Shown: positions 44,964 to 54,698 of the stretch, piece after piece | Position numbering within the stretch: position 1 is the first letter of the stretch | Layout of the letters: each line of letters opens with the position of its first letter | Source of the DNA: Myroides guanonis | GTDB lineage: Bacteria; Bacteroidota; Bacteroidia; Flavobacteriales; Flavobacteriaceae | Assembly (NCBI RefSeq): GCF_900114085.1 | Contig: NZ_FORU01000017.1 | Span: 1-64,000, forward strand | DNA: 64,000 bases | Reading direction: 5' to 3' | Program-made: the position numbers and the translations under genes | The notes under the pieces: model-generated | The model's input: the letters and a program-made list of their open reading frames with translations, nothing else | The model's database searches: none | What the model was told of the DNA's origin: nothing

Positions 44964-45671
44964 ATGAGTAGATGTGAACAATGTATAATACGAGAATTTA
45001 GTTCTTTAAAAGCTTTAACAAGAGATGAATTAGCTTTAATCTCAGACACAAAGAATGCTTTTACAGTAGAAAAAGGACAAGTATTATTCAATGAAGGAGA
45101 AAATTTAAATGGAGTTTTTTGTATTAAAGAAGGAATCTGCAAACTCAGCAAATTAAGTTCAGGAGGAAAAGACTCCATATTAAAATTAGCGGGCAAAGGT
45201 GAACTTTTAGGGCAACGATCCATGATCAATGAAGAATCTTCTAATTTAACAGCTGTTGCAATAGAAGATATGTTGGTATGTTTTATCCCTAAAAAAGAGG
45301 TTATGCAGCATTTCAACGACAACAATCAATTCTCTCTCTTAGTAACAAAAGATATCTGTAACCATCTTAAAGATGCAGATATGGTTATTGCTAATCACAC
45401 ACACAGAACCGTAAAGGAACGTTTGGCATTACTCCTATTAAATCTAGAAGAATTAGGAGGTAAAGACCCTGAAACTGGAGTTTTAAATATTGTATTATCT
45501 AGAGAAGACATGGCTAATATGTTAGGAACTGCAACAGAAAGCTGTATTCGATTACTGTCTGAATTAAAAAAAGACGATATCATATTTGTATCAGGAAAAA
45601 AAATAATTCTGAAGAATCACAAGGCTCTAAGAAATATTGCAGAACATTGCAATCATAACAATCTAAAATAA
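44964..45671 (+). CDS. Crp/Fnr family transcription regulator
   Basis: A 235-residue regulator. A CEQC pair is at residues 4-7, followed by a cyclic-nucleotide-binding-like domain (about 20-140, VLFNEGENLNGVFCIKEG) and a winged helix. The recognition helix contains TESCIRLLSEL: the Glu and Arg of the Fnr ExxSR motif are kept, with Ile for Ser, consistent with TGA-type half-sites. Cys residues at the N-terminus and in GVFC, GIC and VCF could hold an Fe-S cluster or respond to redox, but they do not copy the E. coli Fnr spacing. It is divergent from ccoI. Confidence 0.87.
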   Translation: MSRCEQCIIREFSSLKALTRDELALISDTKNAFTVEKGQVLFNEGENLNGVFCIKEGICKLSKLSSGGKDSILKLAGKGELLGQRSMINEESSNLTAVAIEDMLVCFIPKKEVMQHFNDNNQFSLLVTKDICNHLKDADMVIANHTHRTVKERLALLLLNLEELGGKDPETGVLNIVLSREDMANMLGTATESCIRLLSELKKDDIIFVSGKKIILKNHKALRNIAEHCNHNNLK

Positions 45672-45716
45672 CACCTTACTGTTGAGTAGATAAATAAAAT
45701 AATGTATTTTCGCATT

Positions 45717-46733
45717 ATGATGAATTCGACAACTATTAAGGAATTAAAAGACCTATTATCTTCTCCAAAAAAGATAATTATTATACCACATAGAAACCCA
45801 GACGGAGATGCCATAGGCTCTTCTTTAGGTTTATACCACGTTTTAACAAACCAAGGACATAGCGCCCAGGTTATTTCTCCAAACGATCTTCCAAATTTTT
45901 TAAATTGGATGCCAGGAGTTGAAACAATAAAAATATACGAAAAATCGGAACAAGAGTCACAAAAACTCTTATCTGAAGCTGACATAATCTTCACACTTGA
46001 TTTCAATATTCTATTAAGAACAGGTGACAGGATGGAATCTTTTTTAGAAAAGTTACCACAAGACTTCGTAATGATTGATCATCATCAAATGCCAGGAGAC
46101 TACGCGAAATTCACTTTCTCAGATCCACAGTATGGCTCAACATGTGAGTTGATGTATGTCGTATTAAATTTATTAATGCTAGCTCCTTACATTGATACTA
46201 ATGCGGCTACCTGTATTTATACTGGAATAGTAACCGATTCTGGTTCATTTAAATTCCCTAAAACAACAGCGCAAACTCACCGCATAGTTGCTGAATTATT
46301 AGACAAAGGAGTGAAAAATGCAGATATTCACAATTACCTATTCGACCACAACAGTTTTAACAAGTTGCAATTGATGGGGAAAGCATTACAGAATATTGTA
46401 TTAATGCCTAAACAACATACTTCTTACTTATTTCTAACTGAAGAAGATTTATACAAATACAATCATCAAAAAGGAGATACAGAAGGGCTAGTAAATTACG
46501 GTCTTTCTATTGACGGAATACATTTAACCGCTTTCTTCATTGAAAGAAAAGAAGAGGGTATTATAAAAATATCTTTCCGCTCTCAAGGAGATGTAGACGT
46601 AAATCAATTTGCAAGAAAGTATTTTGAAGGTGGAGGACACATTAATGCTGCAGGTGGAAAATCTCACTTAAGTCTTGAAGAGACAATTGCTAGATTTAAA
46701 AAGATTGTAGAAAATGAAAAAATCATTGCTTAA
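45717..46733 (+). CDS. DHH-family phosphoesterase, NrnA-like
   Basis: A protein of about 338 residues with the DHH/DHHA1 architecture. IPHRNPDGDAIGSSLG is near residue 27, the DFN metal segment near residue 95, the DHH motif (MIDHHQMPGDYA) near residue 119, a GIVTDSGSFKFP segment, and the C-terminal GGGHINAAGG of DHHA1. NrnA-type proteins degrade nano-RNA and dephosphorylate pAp. Start codons at 45717 or 45720 are preferred to 45702 because a near -7 box (TATTTTCG) lies 4 nt upstream. gldI follows immediately. Confidence 0.87.
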   Translation: MMNSTTIKELKDLLSSPKKIIIIPHRNPDGDAIGSSLGLYHVLTNQGHSAQVISPNDLPNFLNWMPGVETIKIYEKSEQESQKLLSEADIIFTLDFNILLRTGDRMESFLEKLPQDFVMIDHHQMPGDYAKFTFSDPQYGSTCELMYVVLNLLMLAPYIDTNAATCIYTGIVTDSGSFKFPKTTAQTHRIVAELLDKGVKNADIHNYLFDHNSFNKLQLMGKALQNIVLMPKQHTSYLFLTEEDLYKYNHQKGDTEGLVNYGLSIDGIHLTAFFIERKEEGIIKISFRSQGDVDVNQFARKYFEGGGHINAAGGKSHLSLEETIARFKKIVENEKIIA

Positions 46734-46734
46734 C

Positions 46735-47286
46735 ATGAAGACAATAAATTTCTATTTCGTTATTAGCTCGATATGCTTACTCACTCTGTTCTCATGCAAG
46801 GAACCAGAAGCAAGACTACCTATTTCTAAGTCTAAGAGTGCTCAGATAAATAAATCAATAGCATTGAATAAAGCTTTAATTGAAGATGAGGAAAGTCTGA
46901 TTAAAGAATACATAGCAAAAGACACAACAAATCAATATCTAAACTCTTCAAATGGTTTTTGGTATTCATACAAGGAAAGACATCTAGAAGATACTTATCA
47001 TCCAAAACCAGGTGATTTAGTAACATTTACTTATAGTGTCTCTGACTTACAAGACAAGATAATATATACAGAATCCGAAATAGGAGTCTTAAAATATCTA
47101 GTAGACCAAGAAGACCAACTAAAAGGTATACGACACGCTGTTAAACTATTAAAAAAAGGAGAGAAAGCCTCTTTTATCTTTCCTTCACATCTAGCATATG
47201 GATATATAGGTGATAAAAATAAGATTGGAAAAAACCAACCAATTATTATGACTATTGCCCTAACATCCATTGAAATCAAAAACTAA
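46735..47286 (+). CDS. gldI: Gliding motility lipoprotein GldI, FKBP-type
   Basis: A 183-residue lipoprotein (lipobox LFSC) with a helical linker and a C-terminal FKBP-type peptidyl-prolyl isomerase domain ([12 protein letters not shown] to LTSIEI, with HLAYGYIG). This matches GldI of flavobacterial gliding and type IX secretion. Many active-site aromatic residues of FKBPs are present only in part. The start ATG at 46735 follows the upstream stop by one base; an overlapping frame start at 46714 lies inside the preceding gene. The next gene is another isomerase. Confidence 0.85.
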   Translation: MKTINFYFVISSICLLTLFSCKEPEARLPISKSKSAQINKSIALNKALIEDEESLIKEYIAKDTTNQYLNSSNGFWYSYKERHLEDTYHPKPGDLVTFTYSVSDLQDKIIYTESEIGVLKYLVDQEDQLKGIRHAVKLLKKGEKASFIFPSHLAYGYIGDKNKIGKNQPIIMTIALTSIEIKN

Positions 47287-47296
47287 AAACTATAAA

Positions 47297-48373
47297 ATGA
47301 AAAAAATGACCAGTTTAATTTTAAGTATGGTGGCACTCATAAGTGCCTGCACTTCACCTAAAAGCGATTTGCCAGATGGTTTATATGCAAATATAAAAAC
47401 CAACAAAGGAGAAATTCTATTACAATTAGAATATGAAAAAACTCCAGTAACAGTAGCAAACTTTGTATCACTAGCAGAAGGAAACAATCCTTTTGTAGAT
47501 GGTAAACACAAAGGAAAACCTTACTATGATGGATTGAAATTCCACAGAGTTATCAAAGATTTCATGATACAAGGAGGGGATCCAGACGGAACAGGTGCTG
47601 GAGGTCCAGGTTACGTTTTTAAAGACGAATTTGACCAGTCACTAACCCACAATAAGCCAGGAGTTCTATCTATGGCAAATAGCGGTCCAACAACTAATGG
47701 AAGTCAGTTTTTTATTACACATAAAGAAACACCTTGGTTAGATAATATGCACACTATTTTCGGACACACTATCAAAGGACAAGAAATCGTTGATTCAATT
47801 GCTCAAGATGATGTTATGGAAAAAGTATCCATTATCCGAGTTGGAAAAGACGCTAAGAAATTCGATGCTGTAAAAATATTTAAAAACTATTTTGAACAAG
47901 AAGCAAAAGATAAAAAAGATGCTGAACAAAATCTTGAAAAAGCACAAAAAAAATACAACGACCTTTTTAGTGAACTAAAAACTAAAGCTACCAAAACAGC
48001 TTCTGGACTATCTTATTATATTACAGAAAAAGGAACTGACAAAAAACCTGTTCACGGACAAGACATCAAAGTTGACTACTCTGGATTCTTTGAAAATGGA
48101 AAACTTTTCGATTCAAGCAGTGCAGAACTATCTAAGGAATTCAACGTATTCAACCAACAAAGAGCCAACGCAAATCAATATATTCCAATTCCATTTAAAT
48201 ATGGAAGTAAACAAGGTTTAATCCCAGGATTTATTGAAGGTATTGAGCAAATGAACATTGGTGACAAAGCCCTTATTTTTATCCCAGCGCATTTAGCCTA
48301 TGGAGAAAGAGGAGCAGGAAATGTAATACCACCTAATACAGACTTAGTTTTCGAACTACATATAACAGAATAA
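47297..48373 (+). CDS. Cyclophilin-FKBP fusion lipoprotein
   Basis: A 358-residue lipoprotein (signal and lipobox ending LISAC) with two peptidyl-prolyl isomerase domains. A cyclophilin domain covers about residues 28-195 ([28 protein letters not shown]). A charged helical linker (about 205-230) leads to an FKBP domain (about 240-358, [29 protein letters not shown]). Both catalytic cores look intact. It is probably a periplasmic or outer-membrane folding factor. It is 10 nt after gldI, so co-expression with the gliding machinery is likely. Confidence 0.88.
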   Translation: MKKMTSLILSMVALISACTSPKSDLPDGLYANIKTNKGEILLQLEYEKTPVTVANFVSLAEGNNPFVDGKHKGKPYYDGLKFHRVIKDFMIQGGDPDGTGAGGPGYVFKDEFDQSLTHNKPGVLSMANSGPTTNGSQFFITHKETPWLDNMHTIFGHTIKGQEIVDSIAQDDVMEKVSIIRVGKDAKKFDAVKIFKNYFEQEAKDKKDAEQNLEKAQKKYNDLFSELKTKATKTASGLSYYITEKGTDKKPVHGQDIKVDYSGFFENGKLFDSSSAELSKEFNVFNQQRANANQYIPIPFKYGSKQGLIPGFIEGIEQMNIGDKALIFIPAHLAYGERGAGNVIPPNTDLVFELHITE

Positions 48374-48403
48374 AAAGCAACTACAATAATTCTTTTATAT
48401 TTG

Positions 48404-48439
48404 AATCACCTTAGAACAACTCTAAGGTGATTTTTTTTA
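48404..48439 (+). terminator. Terminator of the nrnA-gldI-PPIase operon
   Basis: AATCACCTTAGA (48404-48415) pairs perfectly with TCTAAGGTGATT (48421-48432), followed by T residues. Confidence 0.88.
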
Positions 48440-48563
48440 CATTTTCGCTTTTTGTGACTCTGCTATTTACCCTACTACCTGCTAACCCATTCGATAAAAC
48501 AATCTATTACACTGTTTATTGACACTCTGATCTATTTTTAAAGAAACCTACAAGCTCAACAAA

Positions 48564-48744
48564 TCATTTCGAGTCACGACCAGCAATGATTCGTCTCGTT
48601 CCTAAAGTGAGATTACGATTCAAGTTCTTTATAACTTACAAGATATTACTCTTTTTCTTCATTATACTTCTTAATCCCCAACCCGTCATTGTGAGCCACA
48701 ACCCACAATCTCTTAGTCTCATTTCTAAAATAAAAATATGAATC
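48564..48744. repeat. Degenerate direct repeat of about 58 bp, two copies
   Basis: Copy 1 (48564-48621) begins TCATTTCGAGTCACGACC; copy 2 (48686-48744) begins TCATTGTGAGCCACAACC. By hand alignment about 39 of 58 positions agree with one gap. The TCATT-GAG-CAC start resembles interspersed intergenic repeats of the GTCATTGCGAG type found in many bacteria. The surrounding 350 bp has no supported gene. Confidence 0.5.
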
Positions 48745-48792
48745 AAATATTTAATGATTGATAAAATATAACCTACAAAAATGAAAAGCATT

Positions 48793-48832
48793 AAAAAACC
48801 GTCTTGAAGCAATTGCTTCAAGACGGTTTTTT
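48793..48832 (-). terminator. Strong terminator of secA
   Basis: A perfect 18-bp stem (48793-48810 with 48815-48832) has an AATT loop and T-runs both ways. It lies 26 nt after the secA stop codon. Confidence 0.93.
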
Positions 48833-48858
48833 AAAAATTTTATAGTAAACTAAAGAAA

Positions 48859-51800
48859 CTATTTTTCTGTTTCCATAATCACCCATTCACCAGATTCTAA
48901 TAAAGATTCTGCTTTTTTAAATTTCATAGTTTGAGTTTCTCCTGTAGCAAAATTTTTAATCACTACATTATCATTTCTATTGATTTTCGGAGCATCTCTA
49001 ACAACAGGCTCATGAACTTCTGTAGCTACTGAAACTGATTGCCCAGCTTGTCTGTTTCGTTCAGCAATTTCATCCATATTTAAAACCTCCTCTTTAGAAA
49101 CTTCATAATTATCATTATGAACCTCTACTGCAGGTGCTTCTTGAACAGGTTGATTTTGAACCGGAAGATCTGCTTTAGTCAAAAATGAAATAACATCTTG
49201 ATTAATTTCAGCTAGAGTTGTTCTAAACAATTCAAACGCTTCAAATTTATAAATCAATAGTGGATCTTTTTGCTCATGCACCGCCAATTGAACAGACTGT
49301 TTTAACTCGTCCATTTTTCTAAGATGCTTCTTCCAAGCTTCATCCAAAATAGCTAGTGTGATGTTCTTCTCAAAATCATCTATTAACGTAGCTCCTTCAG
49401 AGTTATATGCTTTTTCAAGATTAGTAACAATGTTAATCGTTTTGATTCCGTCTGTAAAAGGAACTACAATACGCTCAAACTGACTACTATTATTCTCATA
49501 TACATTTTTAATTACTTTAAATGCCTCTAAAGCAGAACGTTCTCCTTTTTCTTGATATGCTTTATATGCCAGACCATAAGCTTTATCTGTTAAAGTACGT
49601 ACATCTCCTCTAGAAAATTCATCTTCCGAAATAGGAGCTGTCATTCCAAAATAACGTATAAAATCAAAATCAAAGTTTTTATAGTCAGAAGCAGCTTTAT
49701 TAGTTTCCACTATACGCTCAATAAAATCATACATCATATTCGCGATATCCACTTTTAGTCTATCTCCGAATAAAGCATGTTTTCTTCTCTTATAAATCAC
49801 CTCTCTTTGAGCATTCATAACATCATCATATTCCAATAGACGTTTACGAACTCCAAAGTTATTTTCTTCTACTTTCTTTTGAGCCCTTTCAATAGATTTA
49901 GTCATCATAGAATGTTGAATAACTTCGCCATCTTTCAAACCAATTCTATCCATAACTTTAGCTACTCTTTCAGAACCAAACAAACGCATTAAGTTATCTT
50001 CCAAAGAAACATAGAACTGTGAACTTCCAGGATCCCCTTGACGACCAGCACGTCCACGCAACTGACGGTCTACACGTCTTGAATCATGTCTTTCTGTTCC
50101 GATAATAGCCAAACCTCCCGCATCTTTCACTTCTTTTGAAAGCTTAATATCCGTTCCACGACCAGCCATATTTGTTGCAATTGTTACCACACCAGGCTTA
50201 CCTGCTTCTTCAACAATTTGCGCTTCTTGCTTATGTAATTTCGCATTCAACACATTGTGTTCAATACCTCTCATTTTCAATGATCTACTCAACAACTCAG
50301 ATATTTCAACTGAAGTCGTACCAATCAATACGGGTCTACCTGCTTGTGAAAGTTCAACAACATCATCAATAACCGCTTTGAATTTTTCACGTACAGTACG
50401 ATAAATCAAATCTTCCTTATCTTGACGTAGAATTGGACGGTTAGTTGGAATTTCAACAACGTCTAATTTGTAGATTTCCCACAACTCACCAGCTTCAGTA
50501 ACTGCCGTTCCCGTCATACCGGAAAGCTTGTTATACATTCTAAAGTAGTTTTGCAAAGTGATAGTAGCAAACGTTTGAGTAGCCGCCTCTATTTTCACAT
50601 TCTCTTTAGCTTCAATAGCCTGGTGTAAACCATCTGAATAACGACGTCCATCCATGATACGTCCTGTTTGCTCATCGACAATCAAAATCTTGTTATCGAT
50701 TACAACATATTCAGTATCTTTTTCGAAAAGTGCGTATGCCTTCAATAATTGATTTAAAGAGTGAATACGTTCACTTTTTATTCCAAAATCTTGGAACAAA
50801 CGTTCTTTTGCTTCCGCTTCTTCTTCTTTAGAAAGTTTCTGCGCTTCAATTTTTGTTATTTCAGTTCCGATATCTGGTAAAACAAAGAAGTTTTCATCTG
50901 TATCTGTAGATAAGTACTTAATACCATTATCTGTTAACTGTACTTGATTGTTTTTTTCTTCAATTACAAAATAAAGAGCTTCATCTACTTTATGCATCTC
51001 GCGATTATTATCTTGCATATAGTGATTCTCTGTTTTTTGCAACAACTGTCTTACACCATCTTCACTCAAGAATTTGATTAAAGCTTTGTTCTTAGGTAGG
51101 CTTCGGTAAGCTCTTAGCAATAAGAATCCACCTTCTTTTGTATTACCTTCTTTAATTAGTTTCTTAGCTTCTGCCAAAAAACCATTCGCTAATTTTCTTT
51201 GGATTTCAATAAGATTACTAACCTTAGGTTTCAATTCATTGAATTCATGTCTATCACCGTCTGGAACAGGTCCGGAAATAATCAAAGGAGTACGCGCATC
51301 ATCTACTAATACAGAGTCTACCTCATCGACGATAGCATAGTTATGTTTTCTTTGTACCAACTCTTCTGGAGAGTGAGCCATATTATCTCTTAAATAATCA
51401 AAACCGAACTCATTATTTGTTCCATAAGTAATATCTGCCAAATAAGCATTTCTTCTCCCTGGAGAGTTAGGTTGATGATTATCAATACAATCAACTGTCA
51501 TTCCATGGAACTCAAAAATAGGAGCTTTCCATGTACTATCACGCTTAGCAAGATAGTCATTCACCGTTACCAAGTGAACACCGTTTCCTGTCAAAGCATT
51601 TAAATATAAAGGTAGCGTAGCAACTAATGTTTTCCCCTCCCCTGTTTGCATCTCTGCAATCTTACCTTGATGCAATACCATACCACCAATCAACTGAACG
51701 TCGTAGTGGATCATATCCCAGGTAACTTGCTTTCCTGCTGCAGACCAAGTATTATCCCAATATGCTTTATCACCCTCAATATTAACATAAGGTTTAAGAG

Positions 51801-52224
51801 CTGCGAACTCAGCATCTTTTTCCGAAGCTGTCACCTCTACTCTTTCATTATCCTTGAAACGTTTCGCAGTTTCTTTAACAACAGCAAAAGCCTCTGGCAA
51901 CAAATCCATTAAACATTTTTCAGAAAGCTCATAAGCTTCTTTCTCTAATGTATCAATATCTGAGTAAATAGCCTCTTTTCTATCGATGTCTTGAGTTTTC
52001 TCAATTTCTTCACGATAAGAAGCGATTTTCGAATCTTTTTCAGCTCTAGATTCTTTTATTTTTTCTTTAAAGTAGATGGTTTTTGCGCGCAATTCATCGT
52101 TCGATAAACCCGAAAAAGCCTGCTCATACGATATTATTTTCTCTACTATTGGCTGTAGCATTTTGACATCTCGCTGAGATTTATCACCCACAAAAGCTTT
52201 TAGTATAGTGTTTATGAAATTCAT
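48859..52224 (-). CDS. secA: Preprotein translocase ATPase SecA
   Basis: A 1121-residue motor driving proteins through SecYEG. Walker A is MQTGEGKTL near residue 191; DEVDSVLVDDARTPLIISG is the DEAD-type motif; GRGTDIKL and GRAGRQGDPG belong to the second nucleotide-binding domain; TQTFATITLQNYFRMYNKLSGMTGTA is conserved. It is longer than E. coli SecA through insertions of the Bacteroidota type. The C-terminal CxC-x8-CH zinc motif is absent; the protein ends with a short conserved tail instead. Confidence 0.95.
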   Translation of the reverse strand: MNFINTILKAFVGDKSQRDVKMLQPIVEKIISYEQAFSGLSNDELRAKTIYFKEKIKESRAEKDSKIASYREEIEKTQDIDRKEAIYSDIDTLEKEAYELSEKCLMDLLPEAFAVVKETAKRFKDNERVEVTASEKDAEFAALKPYVNIEGDKAYWDNTWSAAGKQVTWDMIHYDVQLIGGMVLHQGKIAEMQTGEGKTLVATLPLYLNALTGNGVHLVTVNDYLAKRDSTWKAPIFEFHGMTVDCIDNHQPNSPGRRNAYLADITYGTNNEFGFDYLRDNMAHSPEELVQRKHNYAIVDEVDSVLVDDARTPLIISGPVPDGDRHEFNELKPKVSNLIEIQRKLANGFLAEAKKLIKEGNTKEGGFLLLRAYRSLPKNKALIKFLSEDGVRQLLQKTENHYMQDNNREMHKVDEALYFVIEEKNNQVQLTDNGIKYLSTDTDENFFVLPDIGTEITKIEAQKLSKEEEAEAKERLFQDFGIKSERIHSLNQLLKAYALFEKDTEYVVIDNKILIVDEQTGRIMDGRRYSDGLHQAIEAKENVKIEAATQTFATITLQNYFRMYNKLSGMTGTAVTEAGELWEIYKLDVVEIPTNRPILRQDKEDLIYRTVREKFKAVIDDVVELSQAGRPVLIGTTSVEISELLSRSLKMRGIEHNVLNAKLHKQEAQIVEEAGKPGVVTIATNMAGRGTDIKLSKEVKDAGGLAIIGTERHDSRRVDRQLRGRAGRQGDPGSSQFYVSLEDNLMRLFGSERVAKVMDRIGLKDGEVIQHSMMTKSIERAQKKVEENNFGVRKRLLEYDDVMNAQREVIYKRRKHALFGDRLKVDIANMMYDFIERIVETNKAASDYKNFDFDFIRYFGMTAPISEDEFSRGDVRTLTDKAYGLAYKAYQEKGERSALEAFKVIKNVYENNSSQFERIVVPFTDGIKTINIVTNLEKAYNSEGATLIDDFEKNITLAILDEAWKKHLRKMDELKQSVQLAVHEQKDPLLIYKFEAFELFRTTLAEINQDVISFLTKADLPVQNQPVQEAPAVEVHNDNYEVSKEEVLNMDEIAERNRQAGQSVSVATEVHEPVVRDAPKINRNDNVVIKNFATGETQTMKFKKAESLLESGEWVIMETEK

Positions 52225-52259
52225 AAATATATAGTTTATAATTTTTTTTTATAGAAAAA

Positions 52260-52267
52260 CAAATGTA
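52260..52267 (-). promoter_or_regulatory. Predicted -7 box of secA
   Basis: Minus-strand TACATTTG matches TAnnTTTG exactly, 35 nt before the secA ATG and just downstream of the preceding terminator. Confidence 0.5.
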
Positions 52268-52274
52268 AACAAAA

Positions 52275-52298
52275 AAAAAGCCCCCTAAGAGACTTTTT
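52275..52298 (-). terminator. Terminator of the DUF2795 gene
   Basis: On the minus strand AAAAAGTC pairs with GGCTTTTT (one G-T pair) around an 8-nt loop, followed by a long T-run. Confidence 0.7.
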
Positions 52299-52313
52299 CT
52301 TTATTTATTATTC

Positions 52314-52535
52314 TTAATATTCATCCTCATTCCAAAGATAATCTTCGTCTGTAGGATAGTCTGGCCAAATTTCCTCCATTGATTCGTAGATCTCTCCTTC
52401 ATCTTCGATCGACTGAAGGTTTTCAACTACTTCAAGTGGAGCTCCTGTTCTAATTGCATAGTCAATAAGTTCATCTTTGGTAGCAGGCCATGGAGCATCA
52501 CTTAAATAGGATGCTAATTCTAATGTCCAATACAT
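52314..52535 (-). CDS. DUF2795 family small acidic protein
   Basis: A 73-residue acidic protein. The N-terminal half (WTLELASYLSDAPWPATKDELIDYAIRTGAPLEVVENLQ) is the DUF2795 pattern of a small helical domain; the tail is very acidic with several Tyr and Trp. Family function is unknown. The gene has its own -7 box and terminator and stands between the cobalamin enzyme and secA. Confidence 0.85.
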   Translation of the reverse strand: MYWTLELASYLSDAPWPATKDELIDYAIRTGAPLEVVENLQSIEDEGEIYESMEEIWPDYPTDEDYLWNEDEY

Positions 52536-52559
52536 CTTTTATCGATTTTAATTTAATTG

Positions 52560-52567
52560 CAAAAATA
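52560..52567 (-). promoter_or_regulatory. Predicted -7 box of the DUF2795 gene
   Basis: Minus-strand TATTTTTG matches TAnnTTTG, 24 nt before the start codon. Confidence 0.45.
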
Positions 52568-52674
52568 ATTTTAATATTGAAATAATCAAGTATTTTATGT
52601 TTTATTTACAAAATTCTCTAAGAACGTTGTAGTAGAGAGGTGTATTTGGAGCAAATTCCTTTAGATTTTCTAAT

Positions 52675-53247
52675 CTATAACTTTTTAGGAATCCACTTCA
52701 CTTCGTCTGCTTTGAGGTCTAAAGACAACTTCCGTGCCAACACAAAGAGATAATCTGACAGTCTATTCAAATATTTAAGAACATGCTCATCTGTAGGCTC
52801 TTGCTCATTTAGAGCAACAGAGAGACGTTCTGCTCTACGACAGACACAACGTGCAATATGACAGAATGACACCGTTGTATGACCTCCTGGCAAGACAAAA
52901 TGAGTCATTGGAGGCAAAAAAGTCTCCATAGTGTCAATTTCATTTTCTAAGAACTCAATATCCTCCATCTCGATTTTCGGAATATTAAGTCTTTCTTTTC
53001 CATTTTTAAGAATCATTTTTTCAGGATCCGTAGCCAAAATAGCACCAAGCGTGAACAAATGATCTTGAATCTTAATCAAAACCTCTTTATACTGCGAATC
53101 TATCTCTTGATCTCTAATCAATCCTATATGAGAATTCAACTCATCAACCGTTCCGTAACTTTCAATTCGAATATGATGTTTAGGTACTCTTGTCCCTCCA
53201 AATAATGCAGTAGAGCCCTTATCTCCAGTTTTCGTATATACTTTCAT
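52675..53247 (-). CDS. Cob(I)alamin adenosyltransferase, PduO type
   Basis: A 190-residue trimeric enzyme that transfers the adenosyl group of ATP to cob(I)alamin. The ATP-binding N-terminus KVYTKTGDKGSTALFGGTRVPK is present, YGTVDELNSHIGL follows, and the helical core carries FVLPGGHTTVSFCHIARCVCRRAER, typical of PduO. No B12 synthesis genes are nearby, so salvage of imported cobalamin is likely. It is followed upstream by an ABC ATPase gene 64 bp away; a shared transcript is possible. Confidence 0.92.
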   Translation of the reverse strand: MKVYTKTGDKGSTALFGGTRVPKHHIRIESYGTVDELNSHIGLIRDQEIDSQYKEVLIKIQDHLFTLGAILATDPEKMILKNGKERLNIPKIEMEDIEFLENEIDTMETFLPPMTHFVLPGGHTTVSFCHIARCVCRRAERLSVALNEQEPTDEHVLKYLNRLSDYLFVLARKLSLDLKADEVKWIPKKL

Positions 53248-53311
53248 TTTTTAAATCTTTATTATATTTTAAAAAGCGTCTCACACAAAATCAGAAACAC
53301 TGATTTCAATT

Positions 53312-54001
53312 TTATTTTATTCTCTCATCACTTTCGATAACCCCATCTCTCAACCGAATAATACGATGAGCATGAGCTGCAATATCTTCTTCATGTGTAA
53401 CTAATATCACCGTATTCCCATTGGCATGAATTTCATCGAAAAGATTCATGATTTCAACAGAAGTTTTGGAATCCAAGTTTCCCGTTGGCTCATCAGCTAA
53501 TATAATAGAAGGTTTATTTACCAATGCTCTTGCAACTGCCACACGTTGACGTTGCCCTCCTGACAATTGATTTGGATGATGATCCATTCTATCTCCTAAG
53601 CCAACTTGTTTCAACACTTCCGTAGCCCTCTCATTGCGCTCCGTCTTATTGAACCCAGCATACACCATTGGCAAAGCTACATTGTCCAAAGCAGTCGTTC
53701 TAGGCAATAAATTAAATGTTTGAAAAACAAAACCTATTTCCCTATTGCGAATAGTAGCTAACTCATCATCCTCCATCTTACTAACATCTTTCCCATTCAA
53801 GATATACGTTCCTGAAGTTGGAGTATCCAAACAACCCAGCAAATTCATCAAAGTAGACTTTCCAGATCCAGAAGGTCCCATCAAAGCAACATAATCCCCT
53901 TTGTCGATTTGCAAATCCACTCCCTTTAAAACATATACTGTTTCAGAGCCCAATGGAAAGTTTCTTTTAATGTCCTTAATATCAATTATAGTCTGTTTCA
54001 T
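53312..54001 (-). CDS. ABC transporter ATP-binding protein, LolD/MacB type
   Basis: A 229-residue ATPase. It has a Walker A (GPSGSGKST), the Q-loop segment [18 protein letters not shown], the signature [15 protein letters not shown], a Walker B ([12 protein letters not shown]) and the switch [11 protein letters not shown]. The NLDSKT and LPMVYAG forms match MacB/LolD-like ATPases, which pair with FtsX-like permeases for lipoprotein or peptide movement. No permease is adjacent. Family is firm; partner is unknown. Confidence 0.87.
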   Translation of the reverse strand: MKQTIIDIKDIKRNFPLGSETVYVLKGVDLQIDKGDYVALMGPSGSGKSTLMNLLGCLDTPTSGTYILNGKDVSKMEDDELATIRNREIGFVFQTFNLLPRTTALDNVALPMVYAGFNKTERNERATEVLKQVGLGDRMDHHPNQLSGGQRQRVAVARALVNKPSIILADEPTGNLDSKTSVEIMNLFDEIHANGNTVILVTHEEDIAAHAHRIIRLRDGVIESDERIK

Positions 54002-54182
54002 AAATAGTTTGCTATTGGTTCAAATAAACAAAAAATGTTTTAATTATTAGTAGCCCTAATCCTTTAAAAGTTACAGTCCAAACCAACTTAACCTCTATTC
54101 CTTTTTTTATTCCTCAAAAACATTTGAATTTCAAGAAATAAAACTTTAGTAAAAGAATAAAAATATAAAAGTACTCTAGGAC

Positions 54183-54698
54183 TTATAGCCTAATAAGAAA
54201 ATGTTGTTTTAATTGTTCTTTTCTAACAAACGCAAGTCCAAAAAAATAAAAATCCACACTTAAAGAAACAGTATCACTATCGACTATTATCTCCCACAAC
54301 TTTTTGGTAGAATTTAAACGCGCCCTTTTATCCATTAAAACAAACGCATCGTTCTTCATCTTTGAAAGACAAGACACCAATACCTTTTTATTTAGCTGAG
54401 TATTTTCATCTATAAAAAAAACATCAACCTTATCGCAATTCTCAGAATCCCAAGGTACATAATTTGAATTAGCCAAAAACGTATAAGTTTTTTCTTTTGG
54501 GGAAGAGGACATTATTAGTTTAGGCTGGAAATAGCTTAGAACACGTTCTACAAAAACATCCTTCCTTTTTTTATCATTCCATAGTCGATTTCGAGAATAT
54601 AGCCCTTTGGTAATTAGTGAAAATAAAAAAGGAGAATGCACACCATGTTCATTCGTGGATTTCAATAAAAAGCGTATATAATCAATCATACCTATCAT
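54183..54698 (-). CDS. Methyltransferase-like protein lacking the SAM loop
   Basis: A protein of about 171 residues. The N-terminal FLLKSTNEHGVHSPFLFSLITKGLY and the C-terminal SLSVDFYFFGLAFVRKEQLKQHFLIRL match, from memory, a flavobacterial family annotated as class I SAM-dependent methyltransferase, usually about 60 residues longer. The middle part that should hold the glycine-rich SAM motif is missing or replaced by MSSSPKEKTYTF. VDVFFIDENTQ still resembles the later FIDGNH strand. The frame is intact, so it may be a non-catalytic remnant still expressed. The start could also be 54728 or 54689. Confidence 0.6.
   Translation of the reverse strand: MIGMIDYIRFLLKSTNEHGVHSPFLFSLITKGLYSRNRLWNDKKRKDVFVERVLSYFQPKLIMSSSPKEKTYTFLANSNYVPWDSENCDKVDVFFIDENTQLNKKVLVSCLSKMKNDAFVLMDKRARLNSTKKLWEIIVDSDTVSLSVDFYFFGLAFVRKEQLKQHFLIRL

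Noticed and set aside
44849-45325. N-terminal extension of the copper ATPase by 159 codons
   Set aside because: It runs antisense through the Fnr-like gene, lacks family similarity and would remove the intergenic promoters.
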